The notes beneath the pieces are model-generated. The model made no database searches. It saw only the letters and a program-made list of their open reading frames with translations, and was not told where the DNA came from. From NCBI RefSeq assembly GCF_009734185.1, contig NZ_CP046393.1, forward strand, positions 1,480,501-1,544,500: a DNA stretch of 64,000 bases. Direction: 5' to 3'. A program made the position numbers and the translations under genes. Shown in pieces: positions 18,801 to 26,907 of the stretch (the stretch's first letter is position 1; each line of letters begins with the position of its first letter). The DNA comes from Commensalibacter melissae. Its GTDB lineage: Bacteria; Pseudomonadota; Alphaproteobacteria; Acetobacterales; Acetobacteraceae.

Positions 18801-20603
18801 TTAATAATCCAGATTCTGAGTCTGTATCAATCTGGCATACATGCCCTGCTGTTTCATTAAATAATCATGATTTCCCTGTTCTACAACTTTTCCATCCGAA
18901 ACAACGATAATGACATGGGCTGTTCGTATAGTAGACAAACGGTGGGCCACAATTAAAGTCGTGCAATCCCTTCGCAGTTTAGCCAAGGCTTTTTGTATGA
19001 CATGTTCACTTTCCGTATCCAATGCACTTGTCGCTTCATCCAATAACAATAAACGAGGGTTTCTTATTAACGCACGTGCAAGGGCAATTCTCTGACGCTG
19101 ACCTCCTGAAAGACATTGTCCACCATGACCAACATTTGTATCCAGGCCTTTTGGTAAATCTCCAAGAAAACGATTGATAGCTGCCCCTTCCAAGACTTTT
19201 TCGATCTCCTCTTTGCTTGCATACGGATTACCGATCCGAATGTTATCGATAATAGACATATCAAATAACAACGGATCTTGTGGAACATAGGCGATTGCTG
19301 AACGCAATTCATGAATTTTGATGTTCCGCAAGTCAACTCCGTCAAAAATGATCTGTCCCTGCTGTATATCGTGTAGACGAGGGATCAAAGTCAACGCCGT
19401 TGATTTTCCCGCACCCGAGGGACCAACCAGGGCAACAGTCTGGCCCGGTTCAATTTCAAAATTCAAACCATGCAATCCGACTTCACGATCTGGATAAATA
19501 AAATGCACATTTTGAAATTGAATTTTCCCTTTTCCATTAGGTAAAGGCAGTGCATTCATTTTATCTTTTATTTTGATAGGTTGATCAATAATATTAAAAA
19601 TACGGTTTAGACCAGATATGCCTTCCTGCATTGCCGCATTTAAAGATCCCAGGGCCCGCAACGGTCTTGCCGCCAAAAGCAAAGCCGCTACAAAGCCTGA
19701 AAAATCCCCCAAGGTTGCACCGCCCATCGCGGCACGCCAGCCAGCAAATCCTAAAACCGCCGCAACGGCACTTCCTCCCAAAACCTCCATAATTGGATCA
19801 ACTTTTGCACGACCTCGAATAATTTTTAGAGTAGCATCATATAATTGATCAAATGATTGACCCAACCGTCTGATTTCACGCTTTTCCATTCCATAGACAC
19901 GAACGGTTCTAGCCTGTGAAAAAGTCTCATTCAATAACGCTGCGGTTTTTCCAACCTGTTCCTGCATATTTCCGGATGCTTTGCGCACTCGCTTTCCCAA
20001 TTTTTGAATAGGTACAGCAGCGATTGGATATAATAGAGCCGCGATTAAACTCAACTCCCAATCCATATAGAACATCGAAACAATCAAACTAATAACCGTA
20101 ATTGCATCTCCAAACGCATTAACCATTCTTATCATGGCTTCACGTATGGATAATGCATCAGTGGTAAAACGGGCGGAAAGCTGTGCGGGGGCTTCCTTTT
20201 CAACTAACGAGATATCTGCATGAACCAGATGCAAGAACATTTTTTTCTGCAGCCCCCGTATAATCTGTAAAACCAAATCTTGTACGGAAAGCGTCTGAAT
20301 ATATTGTGACGCGGCCTTTGCGGCCGTCACCATAACAACCAGGGCAGGGATCTGATACAAAATTCGAGGATCATTATCCTTAAACATATCCAATGCGCGC
20401 TTTATCACCAAAGGGTATAAAGCTGTCAATCCGGCCATAAAAATTGTCGAGATAACAATCAATAAAATACGTTTCGGATAAAAACGTATTTGCTCTCTCC
20501 ATAAACGTTGAAGAAAAGGCCAACTTTTATCTTCCCCCAGTATCAGGGATAAAAACATCTTTCTTTTAGTTTGTTTCTTATTGTTTTTTTGTTCTTGATT
20601 CAC
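18801..20603 (-). CDS. ABC exporter half-transporter (MsbA-like permease-ATPase fusion)
   Basis: A 600-residue exporter that would act as a homodimer. The six-helix type I membrane domain spans about 45-335. The nucleotide-binding domain follows: Walker A GPSGAGKST (394-402), Q-loop PQDPLLF (441-447), signature LSGGQ (498-502), Walker B LLLLDE (518-523) and H-loop VAHRLST. The sequence is of the MsbA/lipid-A and multidrug type. The substrate is not determinable, and another msbA may exist elsewhere. The start is GTG 20603 with a weak ribosome site; an ATG at 20558 (MFLSLILGED) is the alternative. It is the first gene of an ABC-EmrA-EmrB operon. Confidence 0.93.
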   Translation of the reverse strand: MNQEQKNNKKQTKRKMFLSLILGEDKSWPFLQRLWREQIRFYPKRILLIVISTIFMAGLTALYPLVIKRALDMFKDNDPRILYQIPALVVMVTAAKAASQYIQTLSVQDLVLQIIRGLQKKMFLHLVHADISLVEKEAPAQLSARFTTDALSIREAMIRMVNAFGDAITVISLIVSMFYMDWELSLIAALLYPIAAVPIQKLGKRVRKASGNMQEQVGKTAALLNETFSQARTVRVYGMEKREIRRLGQSFDQLYDATLKIIRGRAKVDPIMEVLGGSAVAAVLGFAGWRAAMGGATLGDFSGFVAALLLAARPLRALGSLNAAMQEGISGLNRIFNIIDQPIKIKDKMNALPLPNGKGKIQFQNVHFIYPDREVGLHGLNFEIEPGQTVALVGPSGAGKSTALTLIPRLHDIQQGQIIFDGVDLRNIKIHELRSAIAYVPQDPLLFDMSIIDNIRIGNPYASKEEIEKVLEGAAINRFLGDLPKGLDTNVGHGGQCLSGGQRQRIALARALIRNPRLLLLDEATSALDTESEHVIQKALAKLRRDCTTLIVAHRLSTIRTAHVIIVVSDGKVVEQGNHDYLMKQQGMYARLIQTQNLDY

Positions 20604-20675
20604 ACTTTGATACTTTTACATGGAGCAAATGATATGAAAGCTTTTTAACCCAAATTAAAATATTAAATCGAATAT

Positions 20676-21875
20676 TTAATCTGTATTTTTCAAACTGTGT
20701 CTTTTTAACCACTCTATACAATCCAAGGCGGAAGCATAACATCCACCATCAATCCACCATATTTTAACCGATTCAAGAATTTTCCCCATTATTGGACCTT
20801 TTTCAACTCCCAGTTCAATTAAATCCTTACCTTTTACGGGGAAAACTGGTGTCGGTATATCAATAACCCGTTTACGCCATTTATCCCATAGAATGAAATC
20901 ATCATCCTGGTGTTTAATCTGTTCTAGCCAGCTTTGGCCAATAAGAACGTCAAGAGAATATAATGCCTTTAATTGAACAAGCCGCTTATCCGATGCATCG
21001 GCTTTTAAGGATAACGGTTTTTCCAATCTTGATAAGAATTTAGCATCTTTATTGGACAATTTAAACTTTTTTGCAACTAATGTGGCAGACCCCTTAATTA
21101 AGGCAGACAAGCGAATAATTGCATTATCAGGCACTCCTGCCGCGATAAGTTTAAGAAACGGATCAATACGATACCCAAAAGGCATTAAAATGGTTAAAAC
21201 CCCATATCTATCCATCAAATTTAATACATCCCCCGCTCTTGGACCCGTGATAATCTTTCTTAATTCTGACCAAACTCGCTCTGCCGACAAAGTATCAAGC
21301 TGTGTCGCATAAAACTGAATGGCATTCACAGCATCTAAATCCGGTTGAGTTTTGCCATAGCGTGCATAAAAACGAAAATATCTTAAAATCCTTAAAAAGT
21401 CTTCTGCAATACGTTCATGTGCCGTTCCTACAAAACGAACATGACCTAATGAAAGATCTTCCTGTCCATGGAAATAATCCCATAATTTTCCATTTTTATC
21501 ACAATATAAAGCATTAATTGTAAAATCACGTCTGGCAGCATCCTCTCGCCAGTCCTGTGTCCAAACAACCTTGGCATGTCGCCCATCAGTCTTAATATCC
21601 TTACGTAATGTCGTTATCTCATATGAATGATGATTTATTATTGCCGTAACTGTTCCATGTTCAATACCTGTAGGTATCCCCTTTATCCCTGCCCGACTTA
21701 ATTTTTCAATTATACGGTCAGGGAGATCCATGGTTGCGATATCAATATCAGAAATTGGTTTCTGAACAAGCAAATCCCGAACCACACCGCCAACTAAGCG
21801 TGCATTAGGAAAAATATCCCATAATTTTTTTAAATCCTTTTTGGATTGATCAGGTAATTTATCCAAAATATTCAT
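20676..21875 (-). CDS. cca: CCA-adding enzyme / tRNA nucleotidyltransferase
   Basis: Adds or repairs the 3'-CCA of tRNAs. The 399-residue class II nucleotidyltransferase shows LVGGVVRDLL, the metal-binding DID (residues 43-45), the LRKDIKTDGRHAKV segment, RRDFTINAL, and the ATP/CTP-selecting EDFLRILRYFRF. No HD domain is evident, as in other alphaproteobacterial versions. A poly(A) polymerase activity cannot be excluded from sequence. An open frame lacking a start codon ends about 40 bases upstream (see findings). Confidence 0.94.
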   Translation of the reverse strand: MNILDKLPDQSKKDLKKLWDIFPNARLVGGVVRDLLVQKPISDIDIATMDLPDRIIEKLSRAGIKGIPTGIEHGTVTAIINHHSYEITTLRKDIKTDGRHAKVVWTQDWREDAARRDFTINALYCDKNGKLWDYFHGQEDLSLGHVRFVGTAHERIAEDFLRILRYFRFYARYGKTQPDLDAVNAIQFYATQLDTLSAERVWSELRKIITGPRAGDVLNLMDRYGVLTILMPFGYRIDPFLKLIAAGVPDNAIIRLSALIKGSATLVAKKFKLSNKDAKFLSRLEKPLSLKADASDKRLVQLKALYSLDVLIGQSWLEQIKHQDDDFILWDKWRKRVIDIPTPVFPVKGKDLIELGVEKGPIMGKILESVKIWWIDGGCYASALDCIEWLKRHSLKNTD

Positions 21876-22271
21876 GAAACAGTCACTTTTATAATCATTC
21901 TATTGAAACGACCCATCCTATTCCTTAGAGATTAATTCAACAACAGACCCATCAATAATTCTTTGCGGCTTTGCAAACCTGTCAGTAAACAATACAAAAT
22001 TAAAATTATTTTCTTGAAAATTTATATCATTCCCATTTCAATTCTTTCTTGATGAATAATGGTTATGTTATAAATCTATCATATCCACATCATTCCTATT
22101 CTGAATTTTATCATTATGTCATAACAAATAAACTGTAAATGCATATCCATGAACTTAATATGCAAAATATCTTTTGAAATATGATATAAAGAAAGTGTTT
22201 CTTATTCATGATTGATTTGATAAAAGAAATATTAGCTTCAGGATTTTGGTTTCTATCAAGAGAATAATCAC
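21876..22271. other. Non-coding region between cca and the ankyrin-protein gene
   Basis: AT-rich divergent region that must hold promoters for both neighbours. A minus-strand open frame runs from about 22040 to a TAG at 21918-21920 without any start codon; it could be a gene remnant. No clear hairpin or strong promoter match was found. Confidence 0.5.
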
Positions 22272-22883
22272 ATGAATTATCAATCTCGTTTATTATCTTT
22301 GCTATTCTGCCTTGCGTTCAGCGGATATTTTACATTACCTGTCCTGTCTGGCGTTGCCCAGACAGCAAAAAACAACCCTGAACAAAAAACATCAAAAGTA
22401 ACTTCTTCATCCAAAAACAACAAGCAAAATAGTCAAGCAAACAAAACATCAACAAATGATGACGATGATGATCCAACTGATGATGATTCAAATGATGATG
22501 ATAGCAAAAATCCAACACAATCCCTCTTTGAAGCGATCAATGTCGGAAACCTTTACGCTGCACAAGATGCTTTAAACCGTGGTGCCGATTTACATGCAAC
22601 CAACGTCTTGGGTCAAACACCTCTGGAAATGTCCATTGATCTTAATCGCGATCGCATCACCTTTTTGCTTTTGTCAATGCGTGGCTATAATAACTCACCT
22701 CAAAAACTAAATGGTGATAGAGAAATATCAACGGTTTCGGTTAAAAGTGAAAAAGGACATTTATCCATTAAAGGTCAAAATCAACGTAAAACTGTTTCAA
22801 ATCTCAACCAATCAAACACATATTCACATTATAACAATATTTCCAAACCTGAAATCGGCTTTCTCGGTTTTAACAAAAGCTAG
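22272..22883 (+). CDS. Secreted acidic protein with ankyrin repeat
   Basis: A 203-residue protein of unknown role. Residues 1-30 form a signal peptide (LLSLLFCLAFSGYF, Ala-Gln near the cleavage site). Residues 31-62 are Asn/Ser/Lys-rich. Residues 63-78 are an Asp-rich stretch (13 Asp of 16). An ankyrin unit follows at about 82-138 (LFEAINVGNLYAAQDALNRGADLH, then GQTPLEMSI). The tail is Asn/Ser-rich and basic. It is probably periplasmic and may bind proteins or, through the Asp block, cations; this is inference. It stands alone, convergent with ccrM, 15 bases apart. Confidence 0.8.
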   Translation: MNYQSRLLSLLFCLAFSGYFTLPVLSGVAQTAKNNPEQKTSKVTSSSKNNKQNSQANKTSTNDDDDDPTDDDSNDDDSKNPTQSLFEAINVGNLYAAQDALNRGADLHATNVLGQTPLEMSIDLNRDRITFLLLSMRGYNNSPQKLNGDREISTVSVKSEKGHLSIKGQNQRKTVSNLNQSNTYSHYNNISKPEIGFLGFNKS

Positions 22884-22898
22884 GTTTTACATTCGAAT

Positions 22899-24002
22899 TT
22901 AAGATTTGGCCAATTTAGTCATTGCATTATATTCATTACGCAATATATCAAGAGCATATAATCCTCCATTTCTTTCGAAATGCCAAAAGGTCCATCCATT
23001 ACAAGAAGGTGAATTTGTTACAAGGGCCCCAATTTTATGAATGGAACCTCTTTTGTTTCCACTGATAACAGTGCTATCGGATGTTACTGTAGCAAAAACG
23101 CGTTTATTTCGATCCATCAAGATTGTTCCTGGCTGAATAAATCCCTGTTCAATCAGGTTTCCAAAAGGAACACGAGGAATCTCTCGTTTGGAAGGGGTGA
23201 CTTTAATATCTTCAATCGATAACGGCTTTTCATTGTTCACACGTCGAAGGGCGGCTTTCATATAGTCTGGATGACGTTCAATCCCGATATAACGTCGCTG
23301 AAGTTTTTTTGCCACAGCAAGGGTTGTTCCAGTTCCAGCAAAAGGATCCAATACAACATCTTCAATATTTGTAGAGGACAAGATAACGCGATATAGCAGG
23401 CTTTCTGGTTTTTGGGTCGGATGTAATTTTAGTCCATGTTCATTTCGAAGTCTTTCATGTCCAGTACATAAAGGCAGAAACCAATCAGAACGCATCTGAA
23501 TATCATCATTTAAGGTTTTCATGGCCTGATAATTGAAACAATATTTACTATCAGCATCTTTGGCTGCCCATATTAATGTCTCATGCGCATTGGTAAATCG
23601 TCTTCCCTTAAAATTTGGCATGGGATTGGATTTCCGCCAAACAATATCATTCAAGATCCAGAAACCAAGATCCTGTAAAATTGCTCCAATTCTGAAAATA
23701 TTATGATAGGAACCAATAACCCAAATTGTTCCATTTTTTCTCAATAAACGATGACATTCCTTCAACCAGCTTCGACAAAATTGATCATATAGTTGGAAAC
23801 TCTTAAATTTATCCCAATCTTCATTAACCCCATCCACGATTGTATCATCTGGACGACGCAATTCTCCCTGTAATTGCAAATTATATGGGGGATCGGCAAA
23901 AATACAGTCAATTGACGCAGAAGGTATGGTTTTCATGACCTGAATACATTCACCATTCAAAATCTGATCCAAAGGTATATTTAATTTTACTGCTTCACTC
24001 AT
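22899..24002 (-). CDS. ccrM: Cell-cycle-regulated adenine DNA methyltransferase CcrM
   Basis: N6-adenine methyltransferase, expected to recognise GANTC and to link replication to transcription in alphaproteobacteria. The 367 residues show the beta-class order: catalytic DPPYN (D37-N41) near the N-terminus, then the SAM-binding FAGTGTT near 225. The C-terminal extension of about 90 residues (IPRVPFGNLIEQGFIQPG, then HKIGALVTNSPSCNGWTFWH) is typical of CcrM and needed for DNA recognition in the Caulobacter enzyme. It overlaps rnhB by 8 bases, a conserved rnhB-ccrM pairing. No restriction endonuclease is nearby, consistent with an orphan methylase. Confidence 0.95.
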   Translation of the reverse strand: MSEAVKLNIPLDQILNGECIQVMKTIPSASIDCIFADPPYNLQLQGELRRPDDTIVDGVNEDWDKFKSFQLYDQFCRSWLKECHRLLRKNGTIWVIGSYHNIFRIGAILQDLGFWILNDIVWRKSNPMPNFKGRRFTNAHETLIWAAKDADSKYCFNYQAMKTLNDDIQMRSDWFLPLCTGHERLRNEHGLKLHPTQKPESLLYRVILSSTNIEDVVLDPFAGTGTTLAVAKKLQRRYIGIERHPDYMKAALRRVNNEKPLSIEDIKVTPSKREIPRVPFGNLIEQGFIQPGTILMDRNKRVFATVTSDSTVISGNKRGSIHKIGALVTNSPSCNGWTFWHFERNGGLYALDILRNEYNAMTKLAKS

Positions 24003-24639
24003 AAAATCCTTGACCTTTTACTTGCTCTTTTTGCTCTACATCCATTGAAAACGAAAATTGTCTTACGGTGATATATCCTTGGCGATGATGTGGAGAACAA
24101 CCATATTTCCTCAAGGCCTCACGATGCATAACCGTTGGGTACCCCACATTATGCTCCCATCCATACCGATCCCATTTCCGTGCCAGACCGACCATCAGCT
24201 TATCACGCAAAACCTTTGCGATAATTGATGCCGCAGCAATTGAATATGAAAATCCATCCCCCTTGATAATGGTTTGCGTGGCACATCCAAAATCAGGAGC
24301 GATCGTTCCATCAACCAATACAAGATCAGGAAGAATATTTAGTTTTGATACAGCCCTTTGCATTGCCAAGCTGGCAGATTTCCTGATATTTAAATGGAAA
24401 ATTTCATCAACTGATGCCGCGGCCACACCAATCTTGACATGCGGCATTTGATTTAAAACCGCATAAATTTCTTGTCTCAATGCAGATTTGATTTTCTTTG
24501 AATCATCAAGCAATTCTGAAATATCCTCAGGAATATTTTCCTGAAACATTACAGCGGCAGCAACAACAGGACCAGCAAGACAACCCATTCCCACTTCATC
24601 CACGCCTGCAATTGATACTTTATGATGCATTCTACTCAA
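23995..24639 (-). CDS. rnhB: Ribonuclease HII
   Basis: Cleaves RNA in RNA-DNA hybrids and at misincorporated ribonucleotides. The 214 residues include the catalytic acidic pair D14-E15 in AGVDEVGMGCLAGPVV, the later aspartate in LVLVDGTIAPD, and the SYSIAAASIIAKVLRD motif. The usual GRG loop after the first acidic pair reads GMG here (Met18 for Arg), which is unusual. It overlaps ccrM by 8 bases and probably shares its promoter, located in 24640-24700. Confidence 0.94.
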   Translation of the reverse strand: MSRMHHKVSIAGVDEVGMGCLAGPVVAAAVMFQENIPEDISELLDDSKKIKSALRQEIYAVLNQMPHVKIGVAAASVDEIFHLNIRKSASLAMQRAVSKLNILPDLVLVDGTIAPDFGCATQTIIKGDGFSYSIAAASIIAKVLRDKLMVGLARKWDRYGWEHNVGYPTVMHREALRKYGCSPHHRQGYITVRQFSFSMDVEQKEQVKGQGFYE

Positions 24640-24703
24640 ATAATTCGTTTCTAAACCAATAACCTACTATACTCAACGAGTCGCAAATGAATAGCCCTAA
24701 AAT

Positions 24704-24751
24704 GAAAAAAATAAAAAAAGCTGTTAATAACTTCTGATTAACAGCTTTTTT
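24704..24751 (-). terminator. Terminator between rnhB and the ElaB-like gene
   Basis: A perfect 15-bp stem (24714-24728 / 24737-24751, containing GCTGTTAAT) has a minus-strand T-rich tail extending to 24704. It ends the transcript of the gene at 24781-25188, whose stop is 30 bases away. Confidence 0.85.
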
Positions 24752-24780
24752 AAGCCTAAATTTTAAATTTAATTATTAAC

Positions 24781-25188
24781 TTATTTACATTTACGATGTT
24801 TACAACAACATTTAAACATCCTTGATAAAAATGTTCCGGCAATCAAAGCGATAACCAATGCTGCAACAGGACGGTTCCGAATGAAATTCATCAAGCATTC
24901 CATTTTTCCCTCAGAACCATATAGACGCGAAAATTCATTATCGGCAACACCCGCAAAATCCTCAAAACGTTTTCCTTTTTGATCAGATGCTTTATTTCTT
25001 AAATCCTGGCCTTTTTCTCTGGCCTGGTCCGCGACGTTTTGAACCTTGTCTTTTAATTGATCAATAGTATCCTGTTTTTTATCCTGGGCACGAGAAAAGG
25101 CATCCTGTGCTTTATCTTTGGCATCATCAATCGAGCTGCCAATTTTTGCACCAACTTCCCTTAAAGTATCTTCCATATTCTTTGACAT
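24781..25188 (-). CDS. ElaB/YqjD-like membrane-anchored protein with Cys-rich tail
   Basis: 135 residues. Residues 1-90 are hydrophilic, helical and charged, with repeated Asp/Lys/Gln units (DKAQDAF, KKQDTIDQLKDKVQ, REKGQDL) resembling LEA or CsbD/YtxH-type stress proteins. Residues 107-124 form one membrane helix (RPVAALVIALIAGTFLSR), as in ElaB/YqjD inner-membrane proteins that bind ribosomes. The last nine residues are unusual: CCCKHRKC at 127-134, a possible metal-binding or lipidation cluster. The start has a strong AAAGGAGG. A similar 53-residue gene lies just upstream on the same strand. Confidence 0.8.
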   Translation of the reverse strand: MSKNMEDTLREVGAKIGSSIDDAKDKAQDAFSRAQDKKQDTIDQLKDKVQNVADQAREKGQDLRNKASDQKGKRFEDFAGVADNEFSRLYGSEGKMECLMNFIRNRPVAALVIALIAGTFLSRMFKCCCKHRKCK

Positions 25189-25221
25189 TGTTCCCTCCTT
25201 TAAAAAAGGATTGCAATCTTA

Positions 25222-25383
25222 TCATTTTTTTATGTTTTTAAGTGTATCTTTTGCTTCGTTTTTCACCGATTCATAATTTTGTTTGGCATGGTCAACCGCG
25301 TCCTTTAATTTTGCCTTTCCATCCGTTAATGTATTTTCAATTTTTTCAGCAGTATTTTTAATAAAATCTTTTACATTACTCAT
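25222..25383 (-). CDS. Small CsbD/YtxH-like hydrophilic protein, 53 residues
   Basis: ATG at 25383 with AAAGGTG seven bases upstream; TGA at 25222-25224. The product is very Lys/Asp/Asn-rich and helical (MSNVKDFIKN...AKDTLKNIKK) with no membrane segment. It resembles the N-terminal part of the gene downstream (33 bases away), with the same DxAK.. spacing, so the two could be a stress-related pair. A family assignment is only a resemblance. Its composition and ribosome site support it being real. Confidence 0.65.
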   Translation of the reverse strand: MSNVKDFIKNTAEKIENTLTDGKAKLKDAVDHAKQNYESVKNEAKDTLKNIKK

Positions 25384-25654
25384 ATTATGCACCTTTTATA
25401 ATAACAATTCATAGACTATTGGTAATTATGACAACTCCAAACCAAAAAGTCTATAAAATTATCAATCACTTATATTACAATACCGCTTTTTAGAGATATA
25501 AAATTTCTAGGGTTAAGGAATATTAAAAAATGAAGTGATCAACTTAAATATTGATTAAATTCTGCAATGATTTATTTTGTCACAATTAGTTTTGTTATTT
25601 TGATTTTTAATTATATAAATTTAGATATTGCCATTAAAAATAAGTTTCTTGCAT

Positions 25655-26842
25655 ATGACTTTACCCCAAAATACAACAAATTCTGATAAATCTCACTCAC
25701 GTTTTCATCCATGGTTAAAAATATTTTTATATATCGGTCTAATAGCTGTCATTATTGGGGTGGCATATCGTTTTTATGGTGTATTTTCATCAACTTCCGA
25801 GCATTCCCATTATGTTGTTGAACAACCAGTTGCAGCAACAATTGTAAAGAAAAGCCATCTACCTGTTATTCTAACTGAACTTGGAACAGTCGTTCCCATT
25901 TCCAATGTTACCGTACAAACACGAATTTCCGGCTATTTACAACAAGTATTTTTCACGGAAGGGCAATTGGTTAAGAAAAATGATTTACTTGCCCTTATTG
26001 ACCCACGTCCCTCAGAAGCTTTGAAGGCACAATATGAAGGCAATTTAAAAGCCGACACGGCCTTACTGCAACAGGCAAAATTGGATAATAAGCGCTATCA
26101 AACCCTTCTAAAACAAAACAGTATCGCCCCCATGACGGCTCAAGATCAGCAATATAAGGTTGCCCAGCTTGAAGGACAGGTCAAAACAGATCAGGCCCTA
26201 ATCAAACAGCAAGAATTAAATCTTATCTACTGTCACATCCGTGCACCTGTTGACGGTCGCATCGGGATCAGACAGGTTGATGCGGGAAATTATATTACCG
26301 AAGGCCAAAGCGGAGGATTGGCCACTTTAACCCAAATGACCCCCATGTCGGTTATTTTTACCTTACCTGAAAATCAATTGGGCATTGTCTTGGAAGCTTT
26401 GAAAAATAAAAAAGAACTAACCGTTGAGGCTTGGAACACCGATAATACGACCAAACTTGCCACAGGAAAAACAAGCGTGATAGACAGTCAGATTGACACA
26501 TCAACAGGAACCGTTCGGTTGAGAGCCATTTTTGAAAATAAAAACTGGGAACTTTTTCCAAACCAATTTGTAAATGCCCATTTACTAGTCAAGGTTATTA
26601 AAGATGCTTTGATTTTACCAAATAATGCTATTCAAACAGGACCAAATGGTTCCTTTGTGTATGTTATTCAAAAAGATTCAACGGTTAAAATACAGACAAT
26701 CAAAACAGGATATAATGATGGTGAACATACGGTTATAACCGCTGGTTTAGTTGAGAATGAAAAAATAGTTACTGACGGAATTGATACTTTACATGAAGGT
26801 TCAAAAGTCATCATTCCCGAAAATACGCAATCTTCTGAATAA
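25655..26842 (+). CDS. mdtA: RND efflux periplasmic adaptor (MdtA-like)
   Basis: Membrane fusion protein linking the RND pump to the outer-membrane channel. I use ATG 25655 (MTLPQN, 395 residues); a TTG at 25628 would add nine residues, and neither start has a strong ribosome site. It has one N-terminal helix (about 20-42), then the lipoyl halves QTRISGYLQQVFFTEGQLV and IRAPVDGRIGIRQVDAGNYI around an alpha-hairpin. Beta-barrel and membrane-proximal domains follow (GPNGSFVYVIQKD). Two RND pumps and a channel follow on the same strand, the MdtABC/MuxABC arrangement. Confidence 0.92.
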   Translation: MTLPQNTTNSDKSHSRFHPWLKIFLYIGLIAVIIGVAYRFYGVFSSTSEHSHYVVEQPVAATIVKKSHLPVILTELGTVVPISNVTVQTRISGYLQQVFFTEGQLVKKNDLLALIDPRPSEALKAQYEGNLKADTALLQQAKLDNKRYQTLLKQNSIAPMTAQDQQYKVAQLEGQVKTDQALIKQQELNLIYCHIRAPVDGRIGIRQVDAGNYITEGQSGGLATLTQMTPMSVIFTLPENQLGIVLEALKNKKELTVEAWNTDNTTKLATGKTSVIDSQIDTSTGTVRLRAIFENKNWELFPNQFVNAHLLVKVIKDALILPNNAIQTGPNGSFVYVIQKDSTVKIQTIKTGYNDGEHTVITAGLVENEKIVTDGIDTLHEGSKVIIPENTQSSE

Positions 26843-26907
26843 TAATTAACTTGAAAATCATAACAGTTTCCCAATTTTGTCAAGTTTATAAATAAATAGA
26901 GATTTTT

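Noticed and set aside
22330-22518. His-rich minus-strand frame (HHHLNHHQLDHH-like)
   Set aside because: It is the reverse reading of the GAT (Asp) codons in the ankyrin protein's acidic block, an artefact of the repeat.
22272-24639. Restriction-modification or defence system around ccrM
   Set aside because: No endonuclease or other defence gene is adjacent; the rnhB-ccrM overlap and the CcrM C-terminal extension indicate an orphan cell-cycle methylase.
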